From Prochilodus magdalenae (lineage: Eukaryota > Chordata > Actinopteri > Characiformes > Prochilodontidae), in NCBI GenBank assembly GCA_024036415.1, contig JAMWET010000024.1:124001-188000 (forward strand): a stretch of DNA of 64,000 nucleotides, in the 5' to 3' direction. Positions 22,185 to 33,385 of the stretch are shown piece after piece; position 1 is the stretch's first letter, and each line of letters opens with the position of its first letter. Made by a program: the position numbers and the translations under genes. The notes under the pieces were generated by a model. That model saw only the letters and a list, made by a program, of their open reading frames with translations. It had not been told where the DNA came from and searched no databases.

Positions 22185-22690
22185 TAGTCATCAGGCCTCC
22201 ACATTTTTGCGAATGCAACATGCAGACGTCTTGGCATGGAGGTTACTAATGGTGTCCTGTGGTAATCCATCCTGCAGATTGTGTGCTAGGGGTGGAGGTG
22301 GAGTGACCACCTGGACCTTTGACATGTAACAACAAATTGTTCATCTTGGTGCTGTCTACACATGGATTCGTTGGTTGTCTCCACCTAGACAAAAGCAGGA
22401 CTGACCAATGATGTGCTGCCATTCTGAGTCACTCCATGACAGTCTGGCACAACACCATTACGGCTTTGACGTGGTGCTAAAGGCAGTCATCATAACAGTC
22501 TGTATGCATGTAGTCCTGTGTTGTGGTGCTGCCAATGGTGCTGGTACTGACATGATGACACACAGAGGGCATCACTGCTCGCTGAATATCCACCATCATG
22601 GCTGTTAGGTTAAAGCGATAAAGTCCCATCTACCACCAAGTGTGAAACTTCACCATTTGCATGTCTTACAATGTCAAACATTTGGACCAA
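22185..22690 (-). mobile_element. Tc1/mariner, family A, copy 2 (minus)
   Basis: On the minus strand the 5' part reads MADIQRAVMPSVCHH (the family A copy at 42766 has MIADIQRAVMSSLSH), followed by a decayed VMEWLRMAAHHWSV segment, QPTNPCVDSTKMN (the decayed DDE-region block) and the common C-terminal AACCTCCATGCCAAGACGTC stretch. Frameshifts are present and no clear inverted termini remain. The start is placed near 22690, where ACATTGTAAGACATGCAAAT matches the other copies. Confidence 0.75.
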
Positions 22691-25600
22691 GATTCATTCA
22701 TTTTCTTTATATGTTAAAGGATCTATAGTATTTAAGTAACGAGAGCCTCAGTGAGTGCAATAGAGACTATGACCTAGCCATGAAATTTGCTACGTCATGG
22801 TGTAATATATTATATATTACAAAATATATATGTAATAACCCACCACCCAAACCGAATCTCTGGCTCAAAAAAATGCCATCAAGGCCAGTCTTAAATTTAA
22901 TATTTACCCACGACTGGTTAAAGCACTTTATGTGTTTTAAAAGCATGAAATGTAAACTATCAATGAATGTTGGTAAGCGTTTCTACTTGTGTGCGGTTTT
23001 GTTCTCCAGAAAGAAAAGCTGTTCTTTACATATTTGCCACATCATTCCTGACATTAAAACTAGTCTCACATCTGCCAGTGCAGAACATTAATTGAATGTA
23101 ATGTAAAGCCTCGCGAAGCCCATTCATTAAACCTGCAATGACATAATTAAATATATCTGAACTGCATAAAGACAACTCCACGTCTAAACATCAAGCCATC
23201 AGTGAATACATGTGGGAGATGCCAGTCTGTTAAAGCTATTAGTATTCAAACAGTAATTTTGCCTGTCATGCTTGCAAGTCCCTGTTCAAGTACAAACTGT
23301 AAGACCTGTTGTTGCTTTGAAGCCCTGGAGATCTGTCTCTGAAGATAAGCAACAAGTATTCCTTTTGTGTGTGCTCGTCTGGCCGGTGATAAAATAATCC
23401 TGCAGGCAGTGAGAGGGGAAACTGCAAAATGCGAGATAATCTCTCCAGTGACCAGTGTCCTCCTCTCACACAGTCAGCCTCGCCTTATCATCCCCCAGGA
23501 GCTGTGAGGACATCCGTGCTTGTGTGCGGAGTTCCACAGTGCTCTGAGATAGAAGGTCATTGCTGTAGGAATCACACTCCTTGATGCTTTTGAGATGCTT
23601 AAGTTCAGCTCAAGCTGCGCTCAAGCTCATTATTAGAAGGGTATCTTGGATATCTCCTTTTATTTGACTTGCTCTAAGGCAACAAGGGTGTTCGCGTTTC
23701 AGCTAATTATGTGTTAGAGTGCGGCCGGGCTGCCTAATCACCTGCCTGAGGAAAGCTTAATAAAGACTCAGAGTGACCTCACTCACCTGTTCTTGTCGCA
23801 GACTCTATTCAAAACTAAATGAGCTTTTATGCTACTTCCGCATGCATGCAGAATGCACAGATTACGAGTACACCTAAAAAGAAATGCACACTGAAAAATG
23901 TGCCAATTAAACACACACTACATGTGTCCACTAAAACTGAACATGTTTCCTCATGTTCAAGTTAACTCCATTTTAAACTATGCAGGGCCAAGATCTTAAC
24001 CGTGCAGATGCACTGCAAGCAAAGCATTTCCCATAGTACCCCAGCTTTCAGTTTCCATGAAATCAGACTGTTCAACAACTGTTGCGGTACAGAGCTAGCA
24101 GAACAGCAAGTCTACCATAGAGCTGCCACAGTAATGCTAACACTTTAAGCCTAGCCCTAAATAGTGCATTCTAAAGGGGACCACAAAAATGCTTAATAGT
24201 ACTAGTGCCCTCTATGCACCCTTACTGTGGAATTGGAGGTGGCCATAATGATGCAAGCTTGGCAGCAGCCTCTCACTCCAGTTTTCTTAAGGCAGAGATC
24301 AATCAGAGTGGATGAGTCTCTTCACAGCTGGCAAATACGGCAGAGAGGAAGACTCTACTAGTCATTAACCTGCATTTGCTCCTAAGCTGAATTGAGACAC
24401 TGTAGATAAGCAGATCAGCTCATTTTAAAAACACCGAGTTCAGTAAATCTCAGTCATTGCACTCTAGGCCTTCATGCGCATTGCACATTTCCTGTGTTGC
24501 ATCATGTGCTGTTGTGCACTGTTGTGTGAGTAAATGCCAAATGAATGAGTCATTCCTTTAATAGCTACTTTTAAGTGATGCTCTGTTAGCCTCCTCTGCT
24601 AGTTAGCCTCAATTGCACAATTGTAGTTTATACACAGTTGTAGCGGGTTGTTATCAATAGACTATGGTGGTTAGCAATTACCCACTAGCTTTGCACTGTG
24701 CATGTGTGTGCAAAGAGATATTACATTTTTCTAGTAACATTTTTTTTTTAAGTAATATTGTTTAATGCTGCTTAGAAGATAATATTATGATGCATGTGAG
24801 ACTTATTTGTCTCATATTAGTCATGATTCCTTTGTTCTCTGTTGCCTTTGCAGTCACATATAAAGACACATAGAGATGTGCCCATCGTCGCCGCACTTAG
24901 GCATCTATATATATTTTATCTATATAGGAGAAGGTTCTTTTTCAGCATATAGAGTCACTAGCCCAGAGCAGATCAACCACACTGGCTGTTGAGAGTGCGT
25001 TTTGTGTTTTTTCCCTGGAGTGGCAGCATGAATTTGCTAGCACTATAGCAAAAGTCATTGGCGAAAACTCAGGGTAGAATATTTGGATATTGACATACTA
25101 CAAGCTTTACCAGCCTGTTCCACCTTAAATACTGCAGCAGTCACATCCTGGTGCTGAGATTCAGCTTCTTATCTTTCAGCTTCTTGTTTAACTGATCTGT
25201 TCCACCTTAAGTTGCTGTTGTAATGCCTCAGGTGCCAGAATACAACTGCAGCATCATTAAAGGGGGAATGATGCAAACTAAACAGGAAGTTGTTGAATGT
25301 CCCTATCAGAAAATGTCACCAGTATTAATAATATAATATTTATGATACCTAAAACGCTTTCTCAAGGAGAGGGGAAGTAGTGATAATAAATTAGAACTCA
25401 ATTAAACAGTTACAACACAAAAACCATTAAGTTACTGTGTTGTACTAATGGCATGTGCATGAACAGTACGGAAAATTGTAAAACAATGTTGTGAAAAGTT
25501 TTGACAAAAATAAGATCATACATCAGCACCAGACGTTTTGCATACACCTGGTTTTAAAACCGCTCTGAAAGCATAGGTTTAAATATGAGTAAAACTGGTG

Positions 25601-26380
25601 ACTATGTATGTATTTATTAAATGAAAGAAGAAGGTTACAGAGAGATGTTACTGTAAGCTTACTCTCATCCTTATTAATCTTATTGATATTGTTCTAAAAT
25701 GCTGAAAAACAAGAACAGCTTATGTAAGAGTGAGTGTTTTGGCTGTTACAGGTGCTGGTGTACCGGTGCCTGTTATCCCAACATGTAATTAAAGAGCACT
25801 CTGCCACAATCCAATCCACTATTCAAGACTGTATCAAGCAAAAGGCAACCTAAGCTGTCTACTTGTCTACGACCACTTGTCTTTTGGGTTATTTGTGAAG
25901 AGTGCTTCACCAATTGCTGGCTTGACATGTGTAATAAAGCTGCTCAAATCCAGCTGAAGTGTGCATTTGTGCATGGCATACACAAAGGCCACCCTTTCCT
26001 TAGAATAGGACCTTCTAGCACCCCCATTTACCTGCATGCTTTGATCCGAAGCATCCGTTCTTACAAAGGACGATTGATAGTGGTTTTCTCCCCTCTGCAG
26101 ACGAATATGTCTATCTGAAAGGGTGCATGGCAGAGAGCTATCTTCCAGGTCACCACCATGTACAAGTCCCTCAAAATTCTTATTTCTATTGTCCAACCTT
26201 AAACCTCTTGTAGCTCATCAAATGTGGAGGCTGGATGCTTTAGCACAGTATGTTTATGAGGGGAGATGCAAAGTTCAAGTCCATTACAGGGGACCCTTAC
26301 AGAATGCAAATGGATTCATACAATAAACAGAAAGAAAAAAGACAAGTTAGGGGATTTGTGTGAAATGATTTAGATCATAC
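22691..26380. other. Repeat-poor, gene-free stretch; candidate regulatory region
   Basis: This is the longest part of the window without a recognisable mobile element. At 23230-23840 the composition is balanced, with features common in conserved non-coding DNA: ACAGTAATTTTGCC, AGCTAATTATG and CTCATTATTAG homeodomain-type cores and a GATAAGC GATA-type site. Opposed frames at 25867-26196 and 25927-26326 have no recognised domain. Short T/A runs occur near 24740. A host gene cannot be supported. Confidence 0.4.
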
Positions 26381-26558
26381 CAGAGGTGCCCAATTATGGT
26401 CCTGACACCTGGGAGAGCTTAGCTCCAGCCATAATCTAAAACACCTAAGCTTGGTAATGGAGGCCTTCAGGGGCATCTGAACATTACAGCCAGGTGTGTT
26501 GGATCTGAACTTTCCTAAAATGGAAAAATGTCAGAAATCAGGATTGGGCATCCATAGC
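26381..26558. mobile_element. hAT-like MITE
   Basis: A 178-bp element with terminal CAGAGGTGCCCAATTATGG at the left and GGATTGGGCATCCATAG at the right, i.e. decayed inverted copies of a CAGGGGTGCCCAA-type end found in many vertebrate hAT MITEs. The interior has the palindromic-looking pair AGCTCCAGCCATAATC / CATTACAGCCAGGTGTGTTG typical of the family. An 8-bp target duplication could not be confirmed. Confidence 0.7.
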
Positions 26559-26751
26559 CTACACCAAAACAAAGGTACTGGTTTCACCCAGACAATGGAG
26601 GGACCTTCAGAAAAGGCCTCATATTCCTGGGAACTAAAATATTTTAATCAGGATTTGTTTACCATTGGTATCAATGTTAATACAGGAAAGAAGGCCTTAC
26701 ACTTAAGAGAACCTACCAAATACCTTACACCAATAAGGACTAGGTTAGAAG

Positions 26752-27035
26752 TTAGTTGACAATGTAGCGGTAACCCTGCTAGATGATGGTGACACAATCA
26801 CCCCACAATTATGTCATGGTAGATTATATATGTTGTCATAATGCTGACATCATTACCACATTATAAATGTCATAAGGTTTGATGTTATGATAGATGCTCT
26901 ATGTCAAATGTTATTCTTTGCTGTAGTTCACCATCTACAACTTCATCTACATCAGATATAATGACAAATGCCTTGTCACTTACCAGTAATGGTGACATGA
27001 CACATGACACAACTCATGCAGGATACTGCATCTGC
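26752..27035 (+). repeat. Dispersed repeat F, copy 1
   Basis: One of three diverged same-orientation copies (with 28938-29210 and 36637-36955). Shared landmarks in order are AACCCTGCTA, ATGTCAT(G/A), a GATGTTATGATAG-like segment, TTCTTTGCT..AGTT, CATC..CA, TATAATGACAAATGCC and CATGACACAACTCATG. Many short palindromes around TATGACAT and ATGTCATA occur. The class is unknown. Confidence 0.65.
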
Positions 27036-27116
27036 CATGACATCTTTATGGCCTGTCAGTGCATACTGAGCTCATCGGCAGGCAGAGCTTAAAGACACAG
27101 GAGCTCCAACAAACAT

Positions 27117-27120
27117 TATA

Positions 27121-27170
<50 letters not shown>
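27117..27170. repeat. ATT trinucleotide microsatellite
   Basis: About seventeen uninterrupted ATT units. Its uninterrupted state suggests it is polymorphic. Confidence 0.97.
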
Positions 27171-27173
<3 letters not shown>

Positions 27174-27248
27174 TAACAATCAAAATAATCTATAGTTAGG
27201 TCTATAGGACATTCTTTTAGGACAGAGAAGCAGCACCCAGGACATAAG

Positions 27249-27460
27249 ATGGTGTGGCACAACTGATAACACCTCTGCCTGCCTGTGCTCTACCACCTCA
27301 TGTGGGAGACGGGGTTCAAATCCCAGTCTGCGAGACTTTATTGGGCTACTCCAATAAGAGTCTCTTGGTACGGACCTCCTAACACTCTGGCCTAGATGTA
27401 AAATGATCAACCTCTTAAGCTGCTCTGGAAAAGAGCTTTAGCTAAAAGCTGTAAATGAAT
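27249..27460 (+). mobile_element. tRNA-derived SINE, family 2
   Basis: An A-box-like GTGGCACAACTGATAAC at 27254 and a clear B box (GGGGTTCAAATCCC at 27311-27324) mark a tRNA-derived head. It ends with TAAGCTGCTCTGGAAAAGAG and GCTGTAAATGAATG, the usual tail of a fish SINE group whose consensus reads as 'n-GCTCTGGATAAGAGCGTCTG'. It lies 80 bp downstream of the ATT array. No target duplication was identified. Confidence 0.8.
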
Positions 27461-27729
27461 GAGCCTTAATTATTATAGACAGTTTTATTAATACATGTGT
27501 AAAAACTGTCAGATACTGTGATACATAGATATATGTGCAAAATATGGTCATAATGAATTATACCAATACTTCTTAGCACAACAGAGAACTGAACTAAGAG
27601 GGCTAAATACACATATGGTCTTTCTACTGAATCAACTCAATCAGATATTAAATATGTAGAATGATTATCTCTTTCAACTAAAGGTATTAAATTAGATGTC
27701 ACTAAATCAGTGTCACATACTACCCCCTA
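27461..27729. other. Gene-free stretch
   Basis: AT-rich, with no recognisable content. Confidence 0.5.
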
Positions 27730-27749
27730 CTAGGTCTGAGCAGTACTGC

Positions 27750-28110
27750 ACATGCCTACTGACGTGGCTTTGTGTTTCTTTTCTGGCTTGTCGCTGGCTC
27801 CACCTGCTCTGTCCACTGCATACACCTGCATGTGATTACTGCCTCATTAAGACTCCTACTTAAACCCCTTTGTTTGCCCAGTTAGTTTGCAGTCTCTGTG
27901 TACCTAACCTGAGTTCTGAGCTGGGTTTCCTTCTTTGTGCCTAGCCCTGTGTTTGGTTTCCTTGCTTTGTCTCCTGGTTCTGGTGTTTTGGATATGTCCC
28001 TGAGGTGGCCTGCCTGTGTTTTGACCCCTGCATGTTATCCGGATGTCGAGTACTGGAATACCCCAAATAACACCACTCTGCATCCTCCCTTAACCCCCTC
28101 GTTACAGATA
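27750..28110 (+). mobile_element. LTR-like element
   Basis: The order CACCTGCTCTGTCC, GCATGTGATTACTGCCTC, CTTAAACCCCTTTG, GCCCTGTGTTTGGTTTCC and a long pyrimidine-rich run is the usual layout of short fish LTRs. No coding sequence adjoins it and neither end is sharp. The assignment is by pattern only. Confidence 0.5.
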
Positions 28111-28937
28111 GGTCTATCAATATATACCAAAGCACCATTTATAGAGTGTGCTCAATTGGGACGTGCTCTCCCAGACCCAAACCTAATAAGTTTCAAATTC
28201 ATGTATTGTTTATTGTATATTTGTATATATGTATTTGTTGGTCTTTTTGAAATAGATGTGTCTTTGATTTAATAAAGTTTCATGAGTCCATGATTTCATG
28301 TCACTACAAAAACACCTTAGCCACACCCCTGCATTTTAGGCCAGGAAGTGAGACTGCATCAAAAGAATAAGAAATCTTTCAAACTGAGACTGAGACAGAC
28401 AAGTCTGAAAGGATCATCCAAACAATACCTTTATCAGATGGAGAATTACAGAAAACAAAGCTATCTAAGATCTGTTATTTTAGCCCTGCATTAATTATTA
28501 TCTATGACCTTGCATGAATGTGTGTAAGGGGGAAATGTGCTTTGAATCTGAAAGAAATGATTCATTCAAAATGCAAGAAAGATTCATTTATTCTTCAGAG
28601 CGTAGCATGAATGGCTACACAGCAGTGCTTTTGGTTACAGACATGCTTTGTCCAAGATTCATACATAAGGCCCAAAATCAATTTTCCACAGCTCTTTGAT
28701 TCTGGGCTGTTCTAAGAACCTGTTACTGCTCCGCTACATGCTCATTAACCACTGAGCCCTATATGGGTGAGATTCTAATCAGGGATGATGCCACATTTGC
28801 CACAAATTTCTGCCTCCACAGCTAAAAGGCTTAAACACCATGTGAGAGGTTTACACTAAGTCTTGTGTATGAACTTTGTAGTGTTCATCTCAACCTATAT
28901 TAATAATCACACGGTACGCTACGCCCCTGAGTCATGC
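28111..28937. other. Gene-free stretch
   Basis: No recognisable gene or repeat. Short frames at 28514-28699 carry no motif. Confidence 0.5.
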
Positions 28938-29210
28938 CTAGGTTAGCAGTTAGCAGTAACCCTGCTACATAATGTTGGCAATCACACCATAAACATGTCA
29001 TAGTAGATTTGTCATTAAAACAACAGTATCAGGTTACAATTACCATTAACTGTCAGGATAGATGTCATAATGTTTAATATTGTGCCAAATATTCTTTGCT
29101 CCAGTTAGCCATCTTGCCATCAGGTATAATGAAAAATGCCTTGTTAATTACTGGTAAAGGGAACATGCCACATGACACAACTCATGGTAGCATATGGCAT
29201 CTTCCAAAAG
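28938..29210 (+). repeat. Dispersed repeat F, copy 2
   Basis: Aligns by eye with 26752-27035: GTAACCCTGCTACATAATG, CATAAACATGTCATAGTAG, GATGTCATAATG, TATTCTTTGCTCCAGTTAGC, TATAATGAAAAATGCCTTGT and CACATGACACAACTCATG. Divergence is substantial and includes indels. Confidence 0.65.
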
Positions 29211-30564
29211 ATCATTTCAGAGGGTGAATAAAGATGTACAGTATAAGAAAGGCATTGTGTTTTGTCAAAACTAAAGCAGGTACATTTATTCTAGTACACC
29301 CCCAAATTAAATTACAAACATTAAAATGAGCTTAGCGCTCATGCAGTGCAACTTTGGAAAAGTACTGCATAAACATTACGTCAGCACAAACACAGTCAAA
29401 AGTAAACCAAAACAAAACATGTCAGTGTGGTATGGAGGCACGGAGACAAAGGACTTGTCTGCCCACCCAGAAAACCACAGAACCAGCTGATGACTAGCCA
29501 TTTTGAGCATGTCAGGATGATGTAACTGTGGTGAGCTAGTGCACTTTTCCCCCTACAGTCATCACCACTGAGGCAGACAGCAAACGCTTTAGACAAAATG
29601 TTCACTGGAGCACATTAAAACGTTCATATGTAGCGTCTTCTTTATTTTGCAGTAGTAATTGAATTGACTACTATAAATAAAATTAGCACAGGTCTTCTTT
29701 CCTCACCTGCTCACTTGCTTACTAATTTGCAGGTTGTCATTTTTATTGTCCCATCTGCATGAAAAGGTTTGTGAGTACTGTGAATGCTTTAGGTTAGCAG
29801 TGCTCTGCACTTTTCTGCTGTATTGCTACTTCTCATTAGCTCCTGGTATTATGTTTAATGAATGCCAAAATAAATTCACTAGCAGCACCGGTGATCTAAA
29901 AAAAGGAAACGGCCATAAATTAGCCCTCGCTAAACACTGTTTACCAGAGATACACTATAACTGTAATACACAAACCAACACACCGAAATGGAGAGTATCA
30001 CCAGTTATTTACTTCCACTTCTAGCACTGAGTGCTGCAGTGTATATTTATCAACTTACTAGTAATTAGTCTAACAATTGTTGGAAACCAAACATAGTTAT
30101 TTAGTGTGAGTCACCATTAGACCGCCTGTATGTTATATACTATGCTGTAGTTTTTTATCTATTATTCTTTTATCTTAGACACTAAAACAGTGGGCAGATA
30201 AAACACCTTGGAAAAGAATAAGAATCCTTCTATATGTTGATTGGCAGTGGCTAAACTACATAATCCCCAAGAATCCACCCAAGAATGAAATCTCACACCA
30301 ATGGCATTCGTCCAACTTATGAAACTTATAAATCACATTACTAACATTATAAAGTGACTTTTTTGAGGTACAATGGTGCCCAAGTCAAAATAAGTTAACA
30401 TGCACGCTACAAGTTCGAGGAAACAATGTATAAAAGGTTTTGCCTAAAACATACCAAAATTAACTGAAATGGTCAAAAGTGAAGAAATAACAGTTGGGCT
30501 GATGTTTCAAAAACACCTATGCATCGTGCCACAGACATATCCACAAAAGGTAGCATTGTAACCT
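29211..30564. other. Gene-free stretch
   Basis: Single-copy AT-rich DNA. The 96-codon frame at 29734-30024 has no recognised family motif and no splice context that would support a gene. Confidence 0.5.
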
Positions 30565-30940
30565 TTACATGTCTTGTCATACCACTTTGTACCTCAGGAG
30601 GTGTCACTGTAGTGTCAAGTCAAATCAACATGAGAGGATAAAGCAAAGCTGCCCTGATGGCTTATTCTAACCTACTGTCAATCATGCTGAAGGTCTTGAT
30701 CCTGGTAGGGGAATTTAAAGACAGCTAGCCAATGAAAAGAAGAGCAAAAGGAACAGTGGCTAAACTTCGTGGCTCAGGGCCATCATAATGACCTGACATG
30801 GACATTAAGAAACCATGTTCAGCAGCAAACAAGTGATGTAAATATACTGGTAAGGACTGAAGAGAGAAGCAGAGAGACTCTGCATTGTACTGCTGTATGT
30901 TGCCCCCGATTGTTTGTAGTGTAAATTCTACAGCACCTGG
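30565..30940. repeat. Dispersed repeat B, copy 2
   Basis: The second copy of the repeat at 17961-18410, sharing CATACCACTTTGTAC, CTTATTCTAACCTACTGTCA, ATCATGCTGAAGGTC and a terminal TGTTGCCCCCGATTG...TAGTGTAAATTC. Both copies are in the same orientation. Confidence 0.55.
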
Positions 30941-31283
30941 GGAAATTTAGCATCTCCAAGTCACCTGACCGCATGTCTTCGGAGGAAATCAAAGCATCTA
31001 TGAGGCAACAGTGCTACCCCTTGTGTGAACTTCAAATAGAACCATTTTATGGTTCACTGGGGTTTCTCAGGTCAGATCTGCACTGGCGTCAGAGTGAAAA
31101 GTTTGAGGTCCTTAACCAAGGCATCGATAGATTCACACAGCAAAGCTAAGTACAACTGAAGTCTCGCAATACATAAGCAAAGTCGGCACTCGCTAAGGCA
31201 CACTACAGATCTTGTCTGCCTCCTGAAAGTACATCAGTACGCTGCACAATATGAACTTAAGCCGATTCCCTCCCACGCACACA

Positions 31284-31338
31284 CAATAAATAAATAAATA
31301 AATATATATATATATATATATATTTCTATATATATTTA
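31284..31338. repeat. AAAT then AT microsatellite
   Basis: Several AAAT units pass directly into an AT dinucleotide run of about 30 bp and then an interrupted TATATATTTA end. Confidence 0.95.
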
Positions 31339-31365
31339 TGTGACACCTCTTTTTGCTGTTTCCGC

Positions 31366-31391
31366 TACATATATATATATATATATATATT
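31366..31391. repeat. AT microsatellite
   Basis: An uninterrupted AT run of about 25 bp, 28 bp from the preceding AT array. Confidence 0.95.
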
Positions 31392-32015
31392 TGCCAGCAC
31401 ACCTCCGCGTGACAACCCACTCCTGACAGCAAAAATTGCTTTGGTCTTTGTCAGTGATGCTACTGGGGTGCCCTGATTATGAGCGGCTAAATATTTTTAC
31501 TCTGTATCTTCACTACAAGCACAATAACCTCTCCTGTGTGTCCGCCTCCAGTGCTAACTGTTTATGGCCTTGTTTATTCCGCTTGGCTGCATATTGTGGA
31601 GCGCCTGCCAGTCTATTAAAGGCTACCTCGTCCCAGGAGCCGTTCCAATCTGTAGATATGAGAAGTTATACACAATTAGTGTCCGTCTAGCCCGGGGTGC
31701 TACCTACTGAGCTGATTGCTTCACGCCTGGGGCAGTATTTGAGACGAGGCTAAAACAGCAACGTCAGGGTCTAGTCTAGCTGAGGGAGGATACAGTGTCA
31801 TTGAAGCTGTGTATCAGTCTTTGAGAAGCGTCAGGCGTCATGCTAACATTAAACTAGGGAGGCCAAACACTATTTACAGCTAACGGCTCTGGTTAATGAG
31901 AGCTGTGCTGATTCAGAAACTACTACTGTCTCATGTTAGATATAAATGTGTTTTGGTGTTTGTCTGTGTTCTGTACTGGAATTACAGTATATCAGGTTAT
32001 GTAGTAAGTTTGCTA

Positions 32016-32545
32016 ACCCAACATGCCCGACGTCTCTGCATAGAGTTGTAGAGGTTCCTAATGGTGTCCTGTAATAATCCATCCTATGCAGCTTGAATAT
32101 TCTCACTCAGTTCCTGCAGACTTTGTGGTTGGGGTTAAAGGCGGGGTTGTCACCTGGCCTTCTGATGTGTGACACAAACCAGCTCATCTTGAAGCTGACC
32201 ACATTGCATCAACACACAGATTTGTTGGTCACCTCATTTGTCACCGAAGATGACCCACTGCCATTCTGAGTCACTCCAGGACAGTCTGGCACGACATGCA
32301 GTCTTTGGTGACGTTGACGTGGTGTTAAGGCAACAGTGCTGCTACTAACAGGATGGAGGCCATCACTGCTCGCTGAATGAACGCAATCATGGCTGTCAGG
32401 TCAGTCAGGTACAGTGATAAGGCCCGGTCTTACATACATCATATGTAAATCATTTGCATGTCTCTCAATATCAAACCCACCCAGCCTTCCTGTTGGTTGA
32501 CTTCTGCAGCTATTGTTTTGATGTTGAGTGTATTTTGTTTATATG
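32016..32545 (-). mobile_element. Tc1/mariner, family A, copy 3 (minus)
   Basis: Read on minus from 32545: CAACATCAAAACAATAGCTG (decayed terminal repeat; compare ATCATCAAAAGAATAGTTGC at 51304), then CCAACAGGAAGGCTGGGTGG, then a frame with ITDLTAMIAFIQRAV-like content, and a C-terminal stretch with CTGCAGGAACTGAGTGAGAA and CTACAACTCTATGCAGAG as in copy 1. The 3' end past about 32016 is missing. The reading frame is broken. Confidence 0.75.
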
Positions 32546-33189
32546 TGTTTACAATGTATTTGAATGATTAAAACTTCCACATATCGAGAAAGCATGCTTC
32601 TTTAAAACTATATAAAAATGTATTTTGTTTACAGCTTTAACACCATTTTATTTCCCTCCAGCTCACATGTACAGTAATGTAGAGGATTAGGATATGAGCT
32701 CATGGCTCCGTGTTCATCTGTACACTCGTTGCTGCGTTATTTGAAGTCTTGATCTGATCCATCACAAGTTCCATAATGACATATGGATCTGGTACGATTT
32801 CAGCGTGAAATTGAGTGGAGAGAATGTGATTGGTGGCATTCGCTGTGACCAACTGAAGCAGACAGCTCAAGCCAGATCTCACATCTCTCTTCACGACTCT
32901 GTGATTTTCTGATTGGTTGGGCTGAAACGACTGAGCTGCAGGCAGTGGTGCAGTATGTGGCTGCTGTCATGTCACAACCTCCCTGTAACTCATCATTTTA
33001 CATTGTGTGCGCATTATATGACAAATGGACATTAGGGTCAATTAAAACTTGGGTATATTTTTACCTGTAACACTACCATTTCAACAACTAGACTAATTTA
33101 CACGGTTTTACTGTTAAATCAAAATGTTGCCAGTCAGCCACACAGTTGGTTAGGTGTTAGACATTTTTAATATTGTTGCTGTCCAAATA
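32546..33189. other. Gene-free stretch
   Basis: No recognised gene or element. A 64-codon frame on the minus strand at 32700-32894 has no motif. Confidence 0.5.
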
Positions 33190-33385
33190 AAAACATGTAT
33201 CACAATTTTTGTCTATTTTTACTTCCTCATTGGAACACAGCAGCTGCTGTTTACACTGTGTAAACATTTCATGATGAGTGGACCGAGAGAAATGATCCCA
33301 AATTGTCTGGGAAAAAGTCGGGTTCTTTTGAATTGCATTCAAATGAAATGAGGATTTTGTCCTCTCCTGTAAAATTGCCATTTTG
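33190..33385 (+). repeat. Dispersed repeat A, copy 2
   Basis: Aligns with 5795-5965: GGAACACAGCAGCTGC, TTGTCTGGGAAAAAGTCGGG, TTGCATTCAAATGAAATGAG and a TCCTCTCCTGTAAAATTGCC end. This copy is the better preserved of the two. Confidence 0.6.

Larger units (their letters stand above)
30941..32010. other. Gene-free stretch with paired AT microsatellites
   Basis: Two microsatellites at 31284-31338 and 31366-31391 lie 28 bp apart. Other sequence is single-copy. A GGTTC/GAACC-containing piece at 31030-31065 may be another scrap of the MITE at 58146. Confidence 0.5.

Noticed and set aside
25867..26326. Opposed 109- and 67-codon frames at 25.9-26.3 kb as a gene
   Set aside because: The frames shadow each other on both strands, and neither has a recognisable motif.
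27117..27170. ATT array as part of a CRISPR-like or structured repeat
   Set aside because: It is a plain trinucleotide microsatellite with no spacers.
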